A stretch of 64,000 bases of DNA from Streptomyces misionensis (GCF_900104815.1 NZ_FNTD01000004.1:3674501-3738500), one strand, 5' to 3'; positions 34,402 through 43,187 are shown, counted from the stretch's first letter. Notes: a model not told the origin generated them from the letters alone. A program made the numbers and translations.

Positions 34402-35703
34402 TCAGTTCGCGCTGGCGGCGCTGTCCGCCGCGGTGGCCGTCGCCTGGAGGCGGGTCAGGACGCCCGCGGGGCTGCCGCCGGGGGCGACCGCCTGCCCGAT
34501 GTCCTGCTTCACCGCCGCGCTGACCGCCGCCCAGGACGTCTTGCCCACGGGGTACAGCTCGGACGTGGCCAGCTCGTCGAGGAAGGGGTGCAGGGCCTTG
34601 TCGGGCGCCGCGTCCGACGCGCTCATGGTGTTGGAGGCGGAGCTGGTGACCGGCAGCAGGCCGTAGGTGCGGGAGAAGTCGAGGACGTTCTTCTCGCTGT
34701 AGACGTAGTTCAGGAAGTCGCCGGCCTGCTCGGCGTGGCCGTTCTGCTTGAACGCCATCATCCAGTCGGTGACCCCCACCGACGACCGGGCCCGTCCGCC
34801 GCGGCTCGGCGTCGGCACCATCCCGAACCGCACGCCCTTCTGCTCGGCCTGCTGGATCAGCGTGGGGTGCCCGTTGACCATGCCGACCTGGCCGTCGGCG
34901 AACGCCGCGAAGGCCTGCGCCCGGTTGAGCTTCCCGGGCGCCACCGGGCCGGTCAGCCCCTTGTCGACCAGGTCGTCCTTGAGCCAGGTGAAGGTGGAGA
35001 CGTTCTGCTGGGAGTCGATCGTGTACGTGCCGATGTCGTCGGTGTACCCGGTGCCGCCGGAGCCGCCGTCGCCGCCGGAGAGCATCCACTGCATGGTCTC
35101 CGCCTGCGCCTCCTCGGGGCCCAGCGGCAGCGCGAAGGGGTACTTCACGCCCTTGTCCTTGAGCACCTTGGCGTCGGCCGCCAGCTGGTCCCAGCTGCTG
35201 GGCGGGGTGAGTCCGGCGCTCTCGAACATCGTCTTGTTGTAGAAGAGCACCCGCGTGGAGGCGGCGAACGGTATGCCGTACTGCGTGTGGTTCCACTGGC
35301 CGGCGTCGGCCAGCTGGGACAGGAAGTCCGCCTGGGTGCGGATGGAGAGCAGGTCCGAGGCCGCGTAGAGCTTGCCCGCGGCCGCGTAGTCGGCGTAGGC
35401 GCCGATCTGCGCGAGGTCGGGCGCGTGGCCGGCGTCGACCATCTCCTTGACCTTGCGGTCGACGTCGTTCCAGGAGTAGACGCTGACCTCGACCTTCACC
35501 CCCGAGTGCGTCGCCTCGTACGCCTTGACCAGCGAGTCCCAGTACTTCTTGGAGCTGTTGGCGGGTGAGTCGCCGTAGTCGGCGGCGACGAGTCTGAGGG
35601 TCACGTCGGAGGAGCCCGTGCTCCCGCAGCCGCCGAGGAGCGCGGTCATGCCCATGGCGGACACCACCGCGATCATTCCTGCCGTACGCCGACGCACCGT
35701 CAA
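34402..35703 (-). CDS. ABC sugar-binding lipoprotein
   Basis: A 433-residue extracellular solute-binding protein (family 1). The signal peptide MTVRRRTAGMIAVVSAMG with lipobox LLGGC puts the lipid-anchored Cys at about residue 26. The mature domain carries the SBP fold, for example YNKTMFESAGLTPPSSWDQLAA. The sugar is unknown; as its divergent partner is the nagK-nagA pair, amino sugars or chitin fragments are likely. TTG 35703 or GTG 35697 may be the start. Two DasR-type dre sites lie in the shared upstream region (35745-35760 and 35763-35778). No permease gene adjoins it. Confidence 0.85.
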   Translation of the reverse strand: MTVRRRTAGMIAVVSAMGMTALLGGCGSTGSSDVTLRLVAADYGDSPANSSKKYWDSLVKAYEATHSGVKVEVSVYSWNDVDRKVKEMVDAGHAPDLAQIGAYADYAAAGKLYAASDLLSIRTQADFLSQLADAGQWNHTQYGIPFAASTRVLFYNKTMFESAGLTPPSSWDQLAADAKVLKDKGVKYPFALPLGPEEAQAETMQWMLSGGDGGSGGTGYTDDIGTYTIDSQQNVSTFTWLKDDLVDKGLTGPVAPGKLNRAQAFAAFADGQVGMVNGHPTLIQQAEQKGVRFGMVPTPSRGGRARSSVGVTDWMMAFKQNGHAEQAGDFLNYVYSEKNVLDFSRTYGLLPVTSSASNTMSASDAAPDKALHPFLDELATSELYPVGKTSWAAVSAAVKQDIGQAVAPGGSPAGVLTRLQATATAADSAASAN

Positions 35704-35744
35704 AGTCCCAACCCTGCTGTCCGACTGTCCGATAGATGGAATCC

Positions 35745-35760
35745 TAAGGTCTACACCACG
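35745..35760. promoter_or_regulatory. dre-like site 1 (weaker)
   Basis: TAAGGTCTACACCACG matches the DasR consensus AGTGGTCTAGACCACT at 11 of 16 bases, with GGTCTA and ACCAC intact. It lies 18 bases from dre site 2, in the divergent region of the lipoprotein and nagK genes. Confidence 0.5.
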
Positions 35761-35762
35761 CG

Positions 35763-35778
35763 AGTGGACTAGACCTCT
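35763..35778. promoter_or_regulatory. dre site 2 (DasR operator)
   Basis: AGTGGACTAGACCTCT matches the DasR consensus AGTGGTCTAGACCACT at 14 of 16 bases. It lies 28 bases before the nagK GTG. DasR represses nag genes and is released by glucosamine-6-phosphate; this position suits repression of nagKA. Confidence 0.8.
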
Positions 35779-35805
35779 CATGGGTCACCGGGCCACACTG
35801 TCCCC

Positions 35806-36753
35806 GTGAGACATGTCATCGCCCTGGACGTGGGCGGTACCGGGATGAAGGCCGCCCTCGTCGGGGACGACGGCGCCCTGCTGCACCGCGCCCGCCGCGC
35901 CACCGGCCGCGAACGCGGCCCCGACACGGTGGTGGCGGGCATCCTCGACTTCGCCGCCGAACTGCGCGCGTACGGCGCCGAGCACTACGGCACCCCGGCC
36001 GCCGCGGCCGGTATCGCGGTGCCCGGCATCGTGGACGAGGAGCACGGCACCGCCGTCTACTCCGCCAACCTCGGCTGGCAGGACGTGCCCCTGCGCGCGC
36101 TGCTCGCCGAGCGGCTCGGGGTGCCCGTCGCGCTCGGCCACGACGTGCGCACCGGCGGGCTCGCGGAGGGCCGGATCGGCGCGGGCCGGGGCGCCGACCG
36201 CTTCCTGTTCGTGCCGCTCGGCACCGGCATCGCGGGCGCGATCGGGATCGACGGCCGGGTGGAGTCGGGCGCGCACGGCTTCGCGGGCGAGATCGGCCAC
36301 ATCGTCGTGCGGCCCGGCGGCGCGCCCTGCCCGTGCGGGCAGCGCGGCTGCCTGGAGCGGTACGCCTCCGCGGCCGCCGTCAGCGAGGCCTGGGCGGCGG
36401 CCGGCGGGAACCCGGACGCCGACGCGGCCGACTGCGCCCGGGCCGTCGCGGCCGGCGACCCGGAGGCCGGCCGGGTCTGGCGGACCGCGGTGGACGCGCT
36501 CGCCGACGGGCTGGTCACCGCGCTCACCCTGCTGGACCCGCGCACGCTGATCATCGGTGGCGGGCTCGCCGAGGCGGGGGAAGTGTTGTTCCAGCCCCTG
36601 CGGGACGCCGTCCGCAGCCGGGTCACCTTCCAGAAACTGCCGTCCATCGTGCCCGCCGCCCTCGGCGACAGCGCCGGCTGCCTGGGCGCGGGGCTGCTCG
36701 CGCGGGACCTGCTGACCGGCACCATCCCTACGACTCCGGAGGTAAGCACCTGA
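35806..36753 (+). CDS. nagK: ROK family N-acetylglucosamine kinase
   Basis: A 315-residue ROK-family sugar kinase that should phosphorylate GlcNAc (or a related sugar). It has the ATP-binding DVGGTGMKAALV, the GTGIAGAI second phosphate motif, and the ROK zinc-binding CPCGQRGCLERY with Cys residues. Overlap with nagA (TGATG) shows coupling, and the two make an operon that feeds GlcNAc into central metabolism. GTG 35806 is the start. Regulated most likely by DasR through the dre sites at 35745 and 35763. Confidence 0.88.
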   Translation: MRHVIALDVGGTGMKAALVGDDGALLHRARRATGRERGPDTVVAGILDFAAELRAYGAEHYGTPAAAAGIAVPGIVDEEHGTAVYSANLGWQDVPLRALLAERLGVPVALGHDVRTGGLAEGRIGAGRGADRFLFVPLGTGIAGAIGIDGRVESGAHGFAGEIGHIVVRPGGAPCPCGQRGCLERYASAAAVSEAWAAAGGNPDADAADCARAVAAGDPEAGRVWRTAVDALADGLVTALTLLDPRTLIIGGGLAEAGEVLFQPLRDAVRSRVTFQKLPSIVPAALGDSAGCLGAGLLARDLLTGTIPTTPEVST

Positions 36754-37931
36754 TGGCCAACGAGCGGGAAACTCCGGCCCCCGACAGCGCCCCGCAGCCC
36801 CGGCTGCTCACCGGCGCGAACGTGGTCCTGCCCACCGGAACGGTGCACGGCGGCCAGGTGGCCGTCGACGGCACGCGCATCACCGCCGCCGCCCCGGCCG
36901 GCGCCGAGGTCGTCGACGTGAGCGGCCACTGGCTGGTCCCCGGCTTCGTCGACATCCACAACCACGGCGGCGGCGGCGCCTCCTTCTCCGGGACCGCCGA
37001 GCAGATCCTCACCGCGGTCCGCACCCACCGCGAGCACGGCACCACCACCCTGGTCGCCTCCACCGTCACCGACGAGATGGACCTGCTGGTACGGCAGGCG
37101 GGGCTGCTCAGCGAGCTGGCCGAGCAGGGCGAGATCGCGGGGATCCACTTCGAGGGGCCGTTCATCTCGCCGTGCCGCAAGGGCGCTCACTCCGAGGCGC
37201 TGCTGCGCGACCCGGAGCCCGCCGAGGTCCGCAAGCTGATCGACGCGGCGCGCGGCCAGGCGCGGATGCTCACCCTCGCCGCGGAGCTGCCCGGCGGCAT
37301 CGACTCCGTGCGGCTGCTCGCCGAGCACGGGGTGATCGCGGCGATCGGGCACACGGACGCGACGTACGAGCAGACGGTGGAGGCCATCGAGGCCGGCGCC
37401 ACGGTCGCCACCCACCTGTTCAACGCGATGCCCGCCCTCGGCCACCGCGCCCCCGGCCCCGTCGCCGCGCTGCTGGAGGACGAGCGGGTGACGGTCGAGC
37501 TGATCAACGACGGCACGCATCTGCACCCCGCCGCCCTGGAGCTGGCCTTCCACCACGCGGGCGCGGACCGGGTCGCGTTCATCACCGACGCGATGGACGC
37601 GGCGGGCCAGGGCGACGGCCGCTACATGCTCGGCCCGCTGGAGGTCGAGGTCAGCGAGGGCGTGGCGCGGCTGGTGGAGGGCGGTTCGATCGCCGGCTCG
37701 ACGCTGACGCTCGACCGGGCGTTCCAGCGCGCGGTGACCGTGGACGGGCTGTCGGTCGAGGACACGGTGAAGGCCCTGTGCGCCAACCCGGCCCGGCTGC
37801 TGGGCCTCTCCGACCGGGTCGGCTCCCTGGAGCCGGGCAAGGACGCGGACCTGGTGCTGCTGGACGCGGACTTCGCGGTAAAGGGCGTGATGCGCCGCGG
37901 CGCGTGGGTCGTAGCTCCCCAACTGGCCTGA
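36753..37931 (+). CDS. nagA: N-acetylglucosamine-6-phosphate deacetylase
   Basis: A 392-residue TIM-barrel amidohydrolase that makes glucosamine-6-phosphate from GlcNAc-6-phosphate. The metal motif FVDIHNHGGGG places His at residues 69 and 71. GIHFEGPFISP carries the metal-binding Glu, THLFNAMPAL and INDGTHLHPAA the following His residues, and FITDAMDAAG the catalytic Asp. The ATG shares a base with the nagK stop, and GGAGG precedes it. The upstream N-terminal tail of about 18 residues (NERETPAPDSAPQ) is longer than usual. Confidence 0.95.
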   Translation: MANERETPAPDSAPQPRLLTGANVVLPTGTVHGGQVAVDGTRITAAAPAGAEVVDVSGHWLVPGFVDIHNHGGGGASFSGTAEQILTAVRTHREHGTTTLVASTVTDEMDLLVRQAGLLSELAEQGEIAGIHFEGPFISPCRKGAHSEALLRDPEPAEVRKLIDAARGQARMLTLAAELPGGIDSVRLLAEHGVIAAIGHTDATYEQTVEAIEAGATVATHLFNAMPALGHRAPGPVAALLEDERVTVELINDGTHLHPAALELAFHHAGADRVAFITDAMDAAGQGDGRYMLGPLEVEVSEGVARLVEGGSIAGSTLTLDRAFQRAVTVDGLSVEDTVKALCANPARLLGLSDRVGSLEPGKDADLVLLDADFAVKGVMRRGAWVVAPQLA

Positions 37932-38057
37932 TACGCCCGGCTTTTCCCGGTGCCGGCGACCGGCCCGCGACTGGGCCGGCCGCCGTCTGTTTGGCATGAT
38001 CGGGCCCCGGAAACGACAGGCGGCGCCGGAACGCCGGCTTCGAGGGAGGCAGCCCGG

Positions 38058-38978
38058 GTGATCCTCACGGTCACGCTGAACACCGCTCTCGACATCACCT
38101 ATCGGGTGCGGTCGCTGCGCCCGCACGCCTCGCACCGGGTCTCGGAGGTCATCGAGCGCCCGGGCGGCAAGGGCGTGAACGTGGGCCGGGTGCTCGCCGC
38201 GCTCGGGCACGAGGTGACGGTCACCGGGTTCGCGGGCGGCGGCACCGGCCGGGCGGTACGCGACCGGCTCGCCGGCACCGAGGGGCTCACCGACGCGCTG
38301 GTACCGGTGGCGGGGGCGACGCGGCGCACCATCGCGGTGGTGGACGAACGCTCCGGCGACACCACCCAGCTGAACGAGCCGGGCCCGCAGATCGCGCCCG
38401 CCGAGTGGGGCACGTTCCTCGACCGCTACGAGGGCCTGCTGGCCGGCGCCTCGGCGGTGGCGCTGTGCGGCAGCCTGCCGCCCGGGGTGCCCGTGGGGGC
38501 GTACGCGGGCCTCGTCCGCACCGCGCGGTCCTTCGGCGTGCCGATCCTGCTGGACACCAGCGGCGAACCGCTGCGCCGCGGGGTGGCGGCCCGCCCCGAC
38601 ATCATCAAGCCGAACGCCGACGAACTGGCCGAACTCACCGGCTCCCACGACCCGTTGCGCGCCACCCGGGACGCCCGCCGGCGCGGCGCCCACGCGGTGG
38701 TCGCCTCCCTGGGCCCGGACGGCCTGCTCGCCGCCACCCCCGACGGCCACTGGCGCGCGAGCCCGCCGTCGCGGGTGCACGGCAACCCGACCGGCGCGGG
38801 CGACTCGGCGGTGGCCGCCCTGCTGTCGGGCCTGGTCGAACGGCTCGGCTGGCCGGACCGGCTGTCCCGGGCGGTGGCCCTGTCGGCGGCGACCGTACGG
38901 GCGCCCGCGGCGGGCGAGTTCGACCGCGGGACGTACGAGAGACTCCTGGAGCAGGTGTCGGTGACGACGGCGCACTAG
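38058..38978 (+). CDS. 1-phosphofructokinase-family hexose kinase
   Basis: A 306-residue PfkB-superfamily kinase in the 1-phosphofructokinase/tagatose-6-phosphate kinase group. It has VTLNTALDITY at the N-terminus, the PfkB signature 1 area PGGKGVNVGRVLAALG, and signature 2 PTGAGDSAVAALLSGL with the catalytic Asp in GAGDS. ATP and a sugar phosphate are the expected substrates, but whether it is fructose-1-phosphate or another cannot be told. GTG 38058 follows GGGAGG. It lies 126 bases after nagA on the same strand and may be separately transcribed. Confidence 0.82.
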   Translation: MILTVTLNTALDITYRVRSLRPHASHRVSEVIERPGGKGVNVGRVLAALGHEVTVTGFAGGGTGRAVRDRLAGTEGLTDALVPVAGATRRTIAVVDERSGDTTQLNEPGPQIAPAEWGTFLDRYEGLLAGASAVALCGSLPPGVPVGAYAGLVRTARSFGVPILLDTSGEPLRRGVAARPDIIKPNADELAELTGSHDPLRATRDARRRGAHAVVASLGPDGLLAATPDGHWRASPPSRVHGNPTGAGDSAVAALLSGLVERLGWPDRLSRAVALSAATVRAPAAGEFDRGTYERLLEQVSVTTAH

Positions 38979-39042
38979 CCTCGCGCCCCTCGCCGGACAT
39001 GCACGCATGACAGATTGGCCGAGAAACACCCTTTCCCCCTAT

Positions 39043-39076
39043 AGCGAATGAATGATCGGATGATCACTCATTCGCT
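39043..39076. promoter_or_regulatory. 15-base-arm palindrome upstream of the I36-type gene
   Basis: Left arm AGCGAATGAATGATC and right arm GATCACTCATTCGCT are complementary with one mismatch, around a 4-base centre. It lies 37 bases before the ATG at 39114 and close to a TTGACC, so it looks like a repressor operator or a hairpin. The regulator is unknown. Confidence 0.6.
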
Positions 39077-39113
39077 ACATTGACCAGTAGCGTCCTATAT
39101 AGGGGAACCTCAC

Positions 39114-39461
39114 ATGAGCATGCTCGCGAAGAGCCTGGCGACGGTGGCTGTGACCAGCGCGTTGCTGGGCGGCGCCTTTGCCACACCGGCCGCGGCGGCC
39201 GATCCCAACACCTGCCCGAAGGGCAAGTTCTGCGGATGGTCAGGGACGAACAGGACCGGGACCAGGACCGTCTACTCCGAAACGCCCGGCTGTATCCCTC
39301 TCGCCCACATCGCCCGATCCGTCTCGAACCAGACTTCTTACACTCTGGTCTTCTGGAAGGCCACCCTCGGCTGCGCCACCGGCACCAAACTGGTCACGCT
39401 GAAGCCGGGCAGCTACTCGGACAACCCCGGCAGCGCCAACTCGGTCGAGATCTACGGGTGA
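39114..39461 (+). CDS. secreted peptidase inhibitor, family I36
   Basis: A 115-residue secreted protein. The signal peptide SMLAKSLATVAVTSALLGG ends in AAAA, so cleavage is around residue 29. The mature part has four Cys (TCPKGKFCGW near its start, two later) and matches the I36 inhibitor family (Streptomyces metalloproteinase-inhibitor type, PF03995), with Trp and Tyr spaced as in crystallin-like folds. It is a probable extracellular protease inhibitor. ATG 39114 follows AGGGGAA. It stands alone and ends in a shared terminator at 39501-39536; a strong palindrome precedes it. Confidence 0.78.
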   Translation: MSMLAKSLATVAVTSALLGGAFATPAAAADPNTCPKGKFCGWSGTNRTGTRTVYSETPGCIPLAHIARSVSNQTSYTLVFWKATLGCATGTKLVTLKPGSYSDNPGSANSVEIYG

Positions 39462-39500
39462 GGCACGCCAGAAGGGCTTGACCCGAAGTCCACAATGCTC

Positions 39501-39536
39501 GACAGCCGCCGAGAATCAACACCTCCGGCGGCTGTC
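39501..39536. terminator. terminator between I36-type and CBM-like genes
   Basis: Eleven-base perfect arms (GACAGCCGCCG and its complement) enclose a 14-base loop. The genes on each side are convergent, so it could serve both. Confidence 0.75.
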
Positions 39537-39560
39537 ACGCTTGACGGACCGCATCGGCCT

Positions 39561-40469
39561 CTACTTGGAGATGTAGAACTGATCGATGAGGGCGTTGCAC
39601 TGGTTCCCTTGACCACAGGCGATCGACAAGGTGTTGGCGCCCTGGTTCAGGGTTACCGGAGCCCAGGTGGTCTGCCAGCCCTTCTCGAAGTCGCCTTTCG
39701 GCGAGTGGATGAAGTTCTTCATGCCGAGCGGCTGTTGGTTGGGTTTGCCGTTGACCGTCAACGTTGCGTTGGCGTCCTCACCGGGAATGGAATAACGCAC
39801 GTACAGGCGGTACGAACCGGCTTCCCGGATGCCACCGACAGTCCAGGTGACCGAGGCGCCGACCTGATTGAGGCCGGCCACGTACCTGCCGCCCGCTCCC
39901 TTCGCGCCCTTCACGTCCGAAGACACCGCGGCCCCGCCCGCCAGCTGCACGGAGCTGTCCGCCGCGTCCGCCTTCGGCAGCGTGCCGTCGGATGAGCTGC
40001 TGCTCGTCGGCGTCGGGTCCGCGTTCTGGGACTGGGCCGGGGTGGCGCCGGCCTGGTCGTCGGAGTTCTTGTCGTCCGAGTTGCCGTTGAACATGGCGAT
40101 GCTGATGCCGACGACCACCGCGGCGACCACCGCGATCGCGCCGATCAGCAGGCCCTTGGTGTTGGGGCCGCGGCGGCCGGGGCCGGACCGGGGGGCCGGG
40201 GGACGGCTGCCGGGCGGGGTGGCACCGGGGAGCGTCTCGGGGGCCTGGTAGTGGGCGTTCGGCTGGCCGTAGGCGCCCTGCGGCGGGACGTAGGGCGGCT
40301 GCTGCTGGCCGTACTGACGCTCGCCGACCGTGCGCACCCTGCTGACCGAGTTCGGGTAGCCGTAGCCGCCGGACGGCGGCTGCGCCCCTCGGGCCTGGCC
40401 GTCTGCGTACAGATAGCCGAACGGGTCGTCTTCCTCGGGCGTGCTCGCGCCGTTGTCGCCGGGCGTCAT
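39561..40469 (-). CDS. membrane-anchored protein with C-terminal carbohydrate-binding-like domain
   Basis: A 302-residue protein. Residues 1-105 are a disordered Gln/Pro/Gly/Tyr-rich cytoplasmic region (SGGYGYPNSVSRVRTVGERQ, then YGQQQPPYVPPQG). One transmembrane helix follows (GLLIGAIAVVAAVVVGISIAMF), then a Ser/Asp/Thr-rich spacer, and from about residue 165 a beta-sandwich resembling CBM6/CBM35 (YRLYVRYSIPGEDANATLTVNGK, WAPVTLNQGANTLSIACGQGNQC). It likely displays a sugar-binding domain outside the membrane. Ligand is unknown. ATG 40469 follows GAGGAG. It sits downstream of cdgB. Confidence 0.75.
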   Translation of the reverse strand: MTPGDNGASTPEEDDPFGYLYADGQARGAQPPSGGYGYPNSVSRVRTVGERQYGQQQPPYVPPQGAYGQPNAHYQAPETLPGATPPGSRPPAPRSGPGRRGPNTKGLLIGAIAVVAAVVVGISIAMFNGNSDDKNSDDQAGATPAQSQNADPTPTSSSSSDGTLPKADAADSSVQLAGGAAVSSDVKGAKGAGGRYVAGLNQVGASVTWTVGGIREAGSYRLYVRYSIPGEDANATLTVNGKPNQQPLGMKNFIHSPKGDFEKGWQTTWAPVTLNQGANTLSIACGQGNQCNALIDQFYISK

Positions 40470-40586
40470 CCCTTGGTACTCCTCAACAGGTGCGAACTGA
40501 TGCGGTCATGGCTGGAAAGGCGAGCCTACCCCCACCGTCTGAGCCAAACGGGTGACCTAGACCGCATCAACTCGCTGACCTGCGGT

Positions 40587-42242
40587 TCATCCCGCACGTC
40601 GATGCTGTTTGGGACGAGATCGTTTCTCTACGTACATCCGCTCGTCGGCCGACTTCAGGACCTCGTCGGCGGTCATCCCGCAGTGCGCCCAGCCGATGCC
40701 GAAGCTCGCGCCCACCCGGACCGCCCGCCCCTCGGCCCGGATCGGCTGGATGATCTCGTTGCGCAGCCGTACGGCCAGGTCCTCGGCGTCGGCGCGGCCG
40801 AGGCCGTCGGCGAGGATCACGAACTCGTCACCGCCGAGCCGGGCCACCGTGTCGCCGTCGCGCACGCCCTGGGACAGCCGCCGGGCGACCTCGATCAGCA
40901 CCGCGTCGCCCGCGTTGTGACCGAACCGGTCGTTGATCGACTTGAAGCCGTCCAGGTCGCAGAAGAGGACCGCGAGGCCCTTGGTGCCGTCGTCCTGGTC
41001 GCCCTCGGGGGCCACGGTGTGCACATGGTGGTCGTAGGCGTCGTACGCCTCCGCGCCCGGCGCGAAGTCGAAGCCGTGCCCCGCGGGGCCGTCGTACGCG
41101 GGGTGGCCGTAGGCCGCGTCCAGGGACTCCAGGGCGCCGGCGTGCGCCGGGCGGCGGCACAGCCGGGCGGAGAGCCGTGAGCGCAGCTCGGCGGAGTTCG
41201 GCAGGCCGGTCAGCGAGTCGTGCGAGGCGCGGTGGGCGAGCTGGAGCTCGCGGCGCTTGCGCTCCTCTATGTCCTCGACGTGGGTGAGCAGGAAGCGGGG
41301 CCCGTCGGCGGCGTCCGCGACCACGCTGTTGCGCAGCGACACCCAGACGTACGACCCGTCCCGGCGGCCGAGGCGCAGCTCGGCGCGGCCGCCCTCCGCC
41401 GAGGTGCGCAGCAGGGTGCCGATGTCCTCGGGGTGGACGAGATCGGAGAAGGCGTAGCGGCGCATCGCGGAGGCCGGCCGGCCCAGCAGCCGGCACAGGG
41501 CGTCGTTGGTGCGCAGGATGCGGCCGTGCTGTTCGCCGCCCATCTCGGCGATGGCCATGCCGGACGGCGCGTACTCGAAGGCCTGCCGGAAACTCTCCTC
41601 GCTGGCCCGCAGCGCCTGCTGCTCGCGCTCCAGGCGGACCAGGGCGCGCTGCATGTTGGAGCGCAGCCGGGCGTTGCTGATCGCGATGGCGGCCTGGAAG
41701 GCGTACATCTGGAGGGCCTCGCGGCCCCAGGCGCCGGGCAGACGGCCGTTGCGCGGGCGGTCCACGGATATGACGCCGAGCAGCTCGCCGCAGGTGGAGC
41801 CCTGCACGCCCGGGGTGTACATGGGGGCGAAGAGCCGGTCGGAGGGGTGCCACTCGTCCTCGAAGCGCGGCGCGGGACCGTCAGTGAACCACTGGGGCAC
41901 GTCGTCGTCGTCCAGCACCCAGCCCTCGGTGTGCGGTATGAAGACGAGGTCGCCCCAGCGCTCGCCCATGCCCAGCCGGCGGTCCCAGGCGTCGCGGGAG
42001 CCGACCCGGCCGGTGATCAGGGACTCGGCGGCGGAGTTGCCGGAGAAGGCGGCCACGACGAGGTCGCCGTCGGGGCGCACGAGGTTCACGCACGCCATCT
42101 CGTAGCCCAGGGCGTTCACCGCGCCGTCGGCCACGGTCTGCAAGGTGTCCGCCAGGCTGCGTGCCGTGTTCATGTCCGCCATGACCTGGTGCAGCTGCCG
42201 CAGGGACGCAAGACGGACGTACGGCTCCGACTCGGTCTCCAT
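40587..42242 (-). CDS. cdgB: diguanylate cyclase, GAF-PAS-GGDEF (CdgB-like)
   Basis: A 551-residue soluble cyclic-di-GMP synthase. Residues 20-200 are a GAF domain (MACVNLVRPDGDLVVAAFSG), 210-335 a PAS/PAC domain (RQAFEYAPSGMAIAEMG, FLLTHVEDIEERKRREL), and 340-551 the GGDEF domain. The active motif is intact as GGDEF at 470-474. An inhibitory I-site RDGD lies at 461-464, five residues before it, so product inhibition is expected. The domain order matches CdgB of S. coelicolor (SCO4281 from memory), a BldD target affecting development. An insertion rich in His, Asp and Tyr around residues 380-415 interrupts the GGDEF domain. ATG 42242 starts it. Confidence 0.9.
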   Translation of the reverse strand: METESEPYVRLASLRQLHQVMADMNTARSLADTLQTVADGAVNALGYEMACVNLVRPDGDLVVAAFSGNSAAESLITGRVGSRDAWDRRLGMGERWGDLVFIPHTEGWVLDDDDVPQWFTDGPAPRFEDEWHPSDRLFAPMYTPGVQGSTCGELLGVISVDRPRNGRLPGAWGREALQMYAFQAAIAISNARLRSNMQRALVRLEREQQALRASEESFRQAFEYAPSGMAIAEMGGEQHGRILRTNDALCRLLGRPASAMRRYAFSDLVHPEDIGTLLRTSAEGGRAELRLGRRDGSYVWVSLRNSVVADAADGPRFLLTHVEDIEERKRRELQLAHRASHDSLTGLPNSAELRSRLSARLCRRPAHAGALESLDAAYGHPAYDGPAGHGFDFAPGAEAYDAYDHHVHTVAPEGDQDDGTKGLAVLFCDLDGFKSINDRFGHNAGDAVLIEVARRLSQGVRDGDTVARLGGDEFVILADGLGRADAEDLAVRLRNEIIQPIRAEGRAVRVGASFGIGWAHCGMTADEVLKSADERMYVEKRSRPKQHRRAG

Positions 42243-42380
42243 GCTCGCCCTCCCCCCGAGACCTCGCAGCGAATCAAGGGTCGTCGTCTTCGGCGCCTCG
42301 TGGTTGCTCCAGCAGTTTCACCGCCACTGAATCACAGCGCGCTGCCCACCCGGTACACAGGGTCAACAATTCCTGCCCCT

Positions 42381-42396
42381 TGTGACTCAAGTCACA
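42381..42396. promoter_or_regulatory. TGTGA-N6-TCACA palindrome between cdgB and the flavin reductase gene
   Basis: TGTGACTCAAGTCACA is a perfect 7-base-arm palindrome. It exactly fits the CRP half-sites TGTGA and TCACA at N6 spacing and also carries the TGAC...GTCA pattern of BldD boxes. It lies 139 bases upstream of the cdgB start. Either regulator is plausible. Confidence 0.65.
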
Positions 42397-42571
42397 GCAA
42401 AACATGAACAATTGGGCAGTGTTTCCGCGTTCTTCCCGAGTTCACCCATTGCCGGTACCGCGGTCGTGTGCGGTGTGGTTCCGCGGGGTGTCCGTCCGCC
42501 GCTGGTCCTAGGACCCGGCTCGGGCGGAGGCCCGATGCGGTGCCCGCGGGCCGCAGACTAGCGTTTCCGGC

Positions 42572-43144
42572 GTGCTGAAGACGCCTTCCCCCACGACTCC
42601 CACGGCTTCCGGGCATGCTGAGGGGGTGAGCAACGACGAGTTCCGGGCCGCGCTGTCCCGACTGGCCGCCGGTGTGGTCCTGGTCACCGCGCAGGAACCG
42701 CCGCTCGATCCGGACGACCCGACCGCACCGGGCGTGGAGGACGTCGGCATGACCGCGACCGCCTTCATGTCCGTCTCCCTCGACCCGCCGCTGGTCCTGG
42801 TCAGCCTGCGGGAGGGCTCGCGCATGGACGACCTGCTCGCCGAGCAGCCGCTGTGGGCGGTGTCGGTGCTCGCCCAGAGCCAGCGGCACATCGCGGGCCG
42901 CTTCGCCATGCGAGGCCGCATCAGCGACCGGCTGCTCTTCGAGGACATCCCCTACACGCGCGGCGAGGCCACGAACGCCCCGCTGGTGGGCGGCGCGCTC
43001 GCCACGCTGGAGTGCCGGACCGAGCAGCGGGTGGCGGCCGGGGACCACACGCTGGTCATCGGCCGGGTGCTGACGGCGCGGGTGCCGAGCGCGGAGGGCG
43101 GGCCGCTGACGTATTTCCGGGGCCGCTACCGGCAGTTGGGCTGA
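42572..43144 (+). CDS. flavin reductase family protein
   Basis: A 190-residue flavin reductase-type (FMN-binding split barrel) protein. After a Ser/Pro/Thr-rich N-terminal tail, the core contains LSRLAAGVVLVTAQEPP, MTATAFMSVSLDPPLVLVSL, which is the flavin-binding pattern, and HTLVIGRVLTARV near the C-terminus. It probably reduces FMN with NAD(P)H to serve a two-component monooxygenase, though none is adjacent. GTG 42572 is the open-frame start; GTG 42626 with GAGGGG before it is an equally plausible start, giving 172 residues. It is divergent from cdgB. Confidence 0.85.
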   Translation: MLKTPSPTTPTASGHAEGVSNDEFRAALSRLAAGVVLVTAQEPPLDPDDPTAPGVEDVGMTATAFMSVSLDPPLVLVSLREGSRMDDLLAEQPLWAVSVLAQSQRHIAGRFAMRGRISDRLLFEDIPYTRGEATNAPLVGGALATLECRTEQRVAAGDHTLVIGRVLTARVPSAEGGPLTYFRGRYRQLG

Positions 43145-43187
43145 GGCGCCGCGAATTCCCGTGGTGGCGGGGCCGCCCCGCCGCCTA

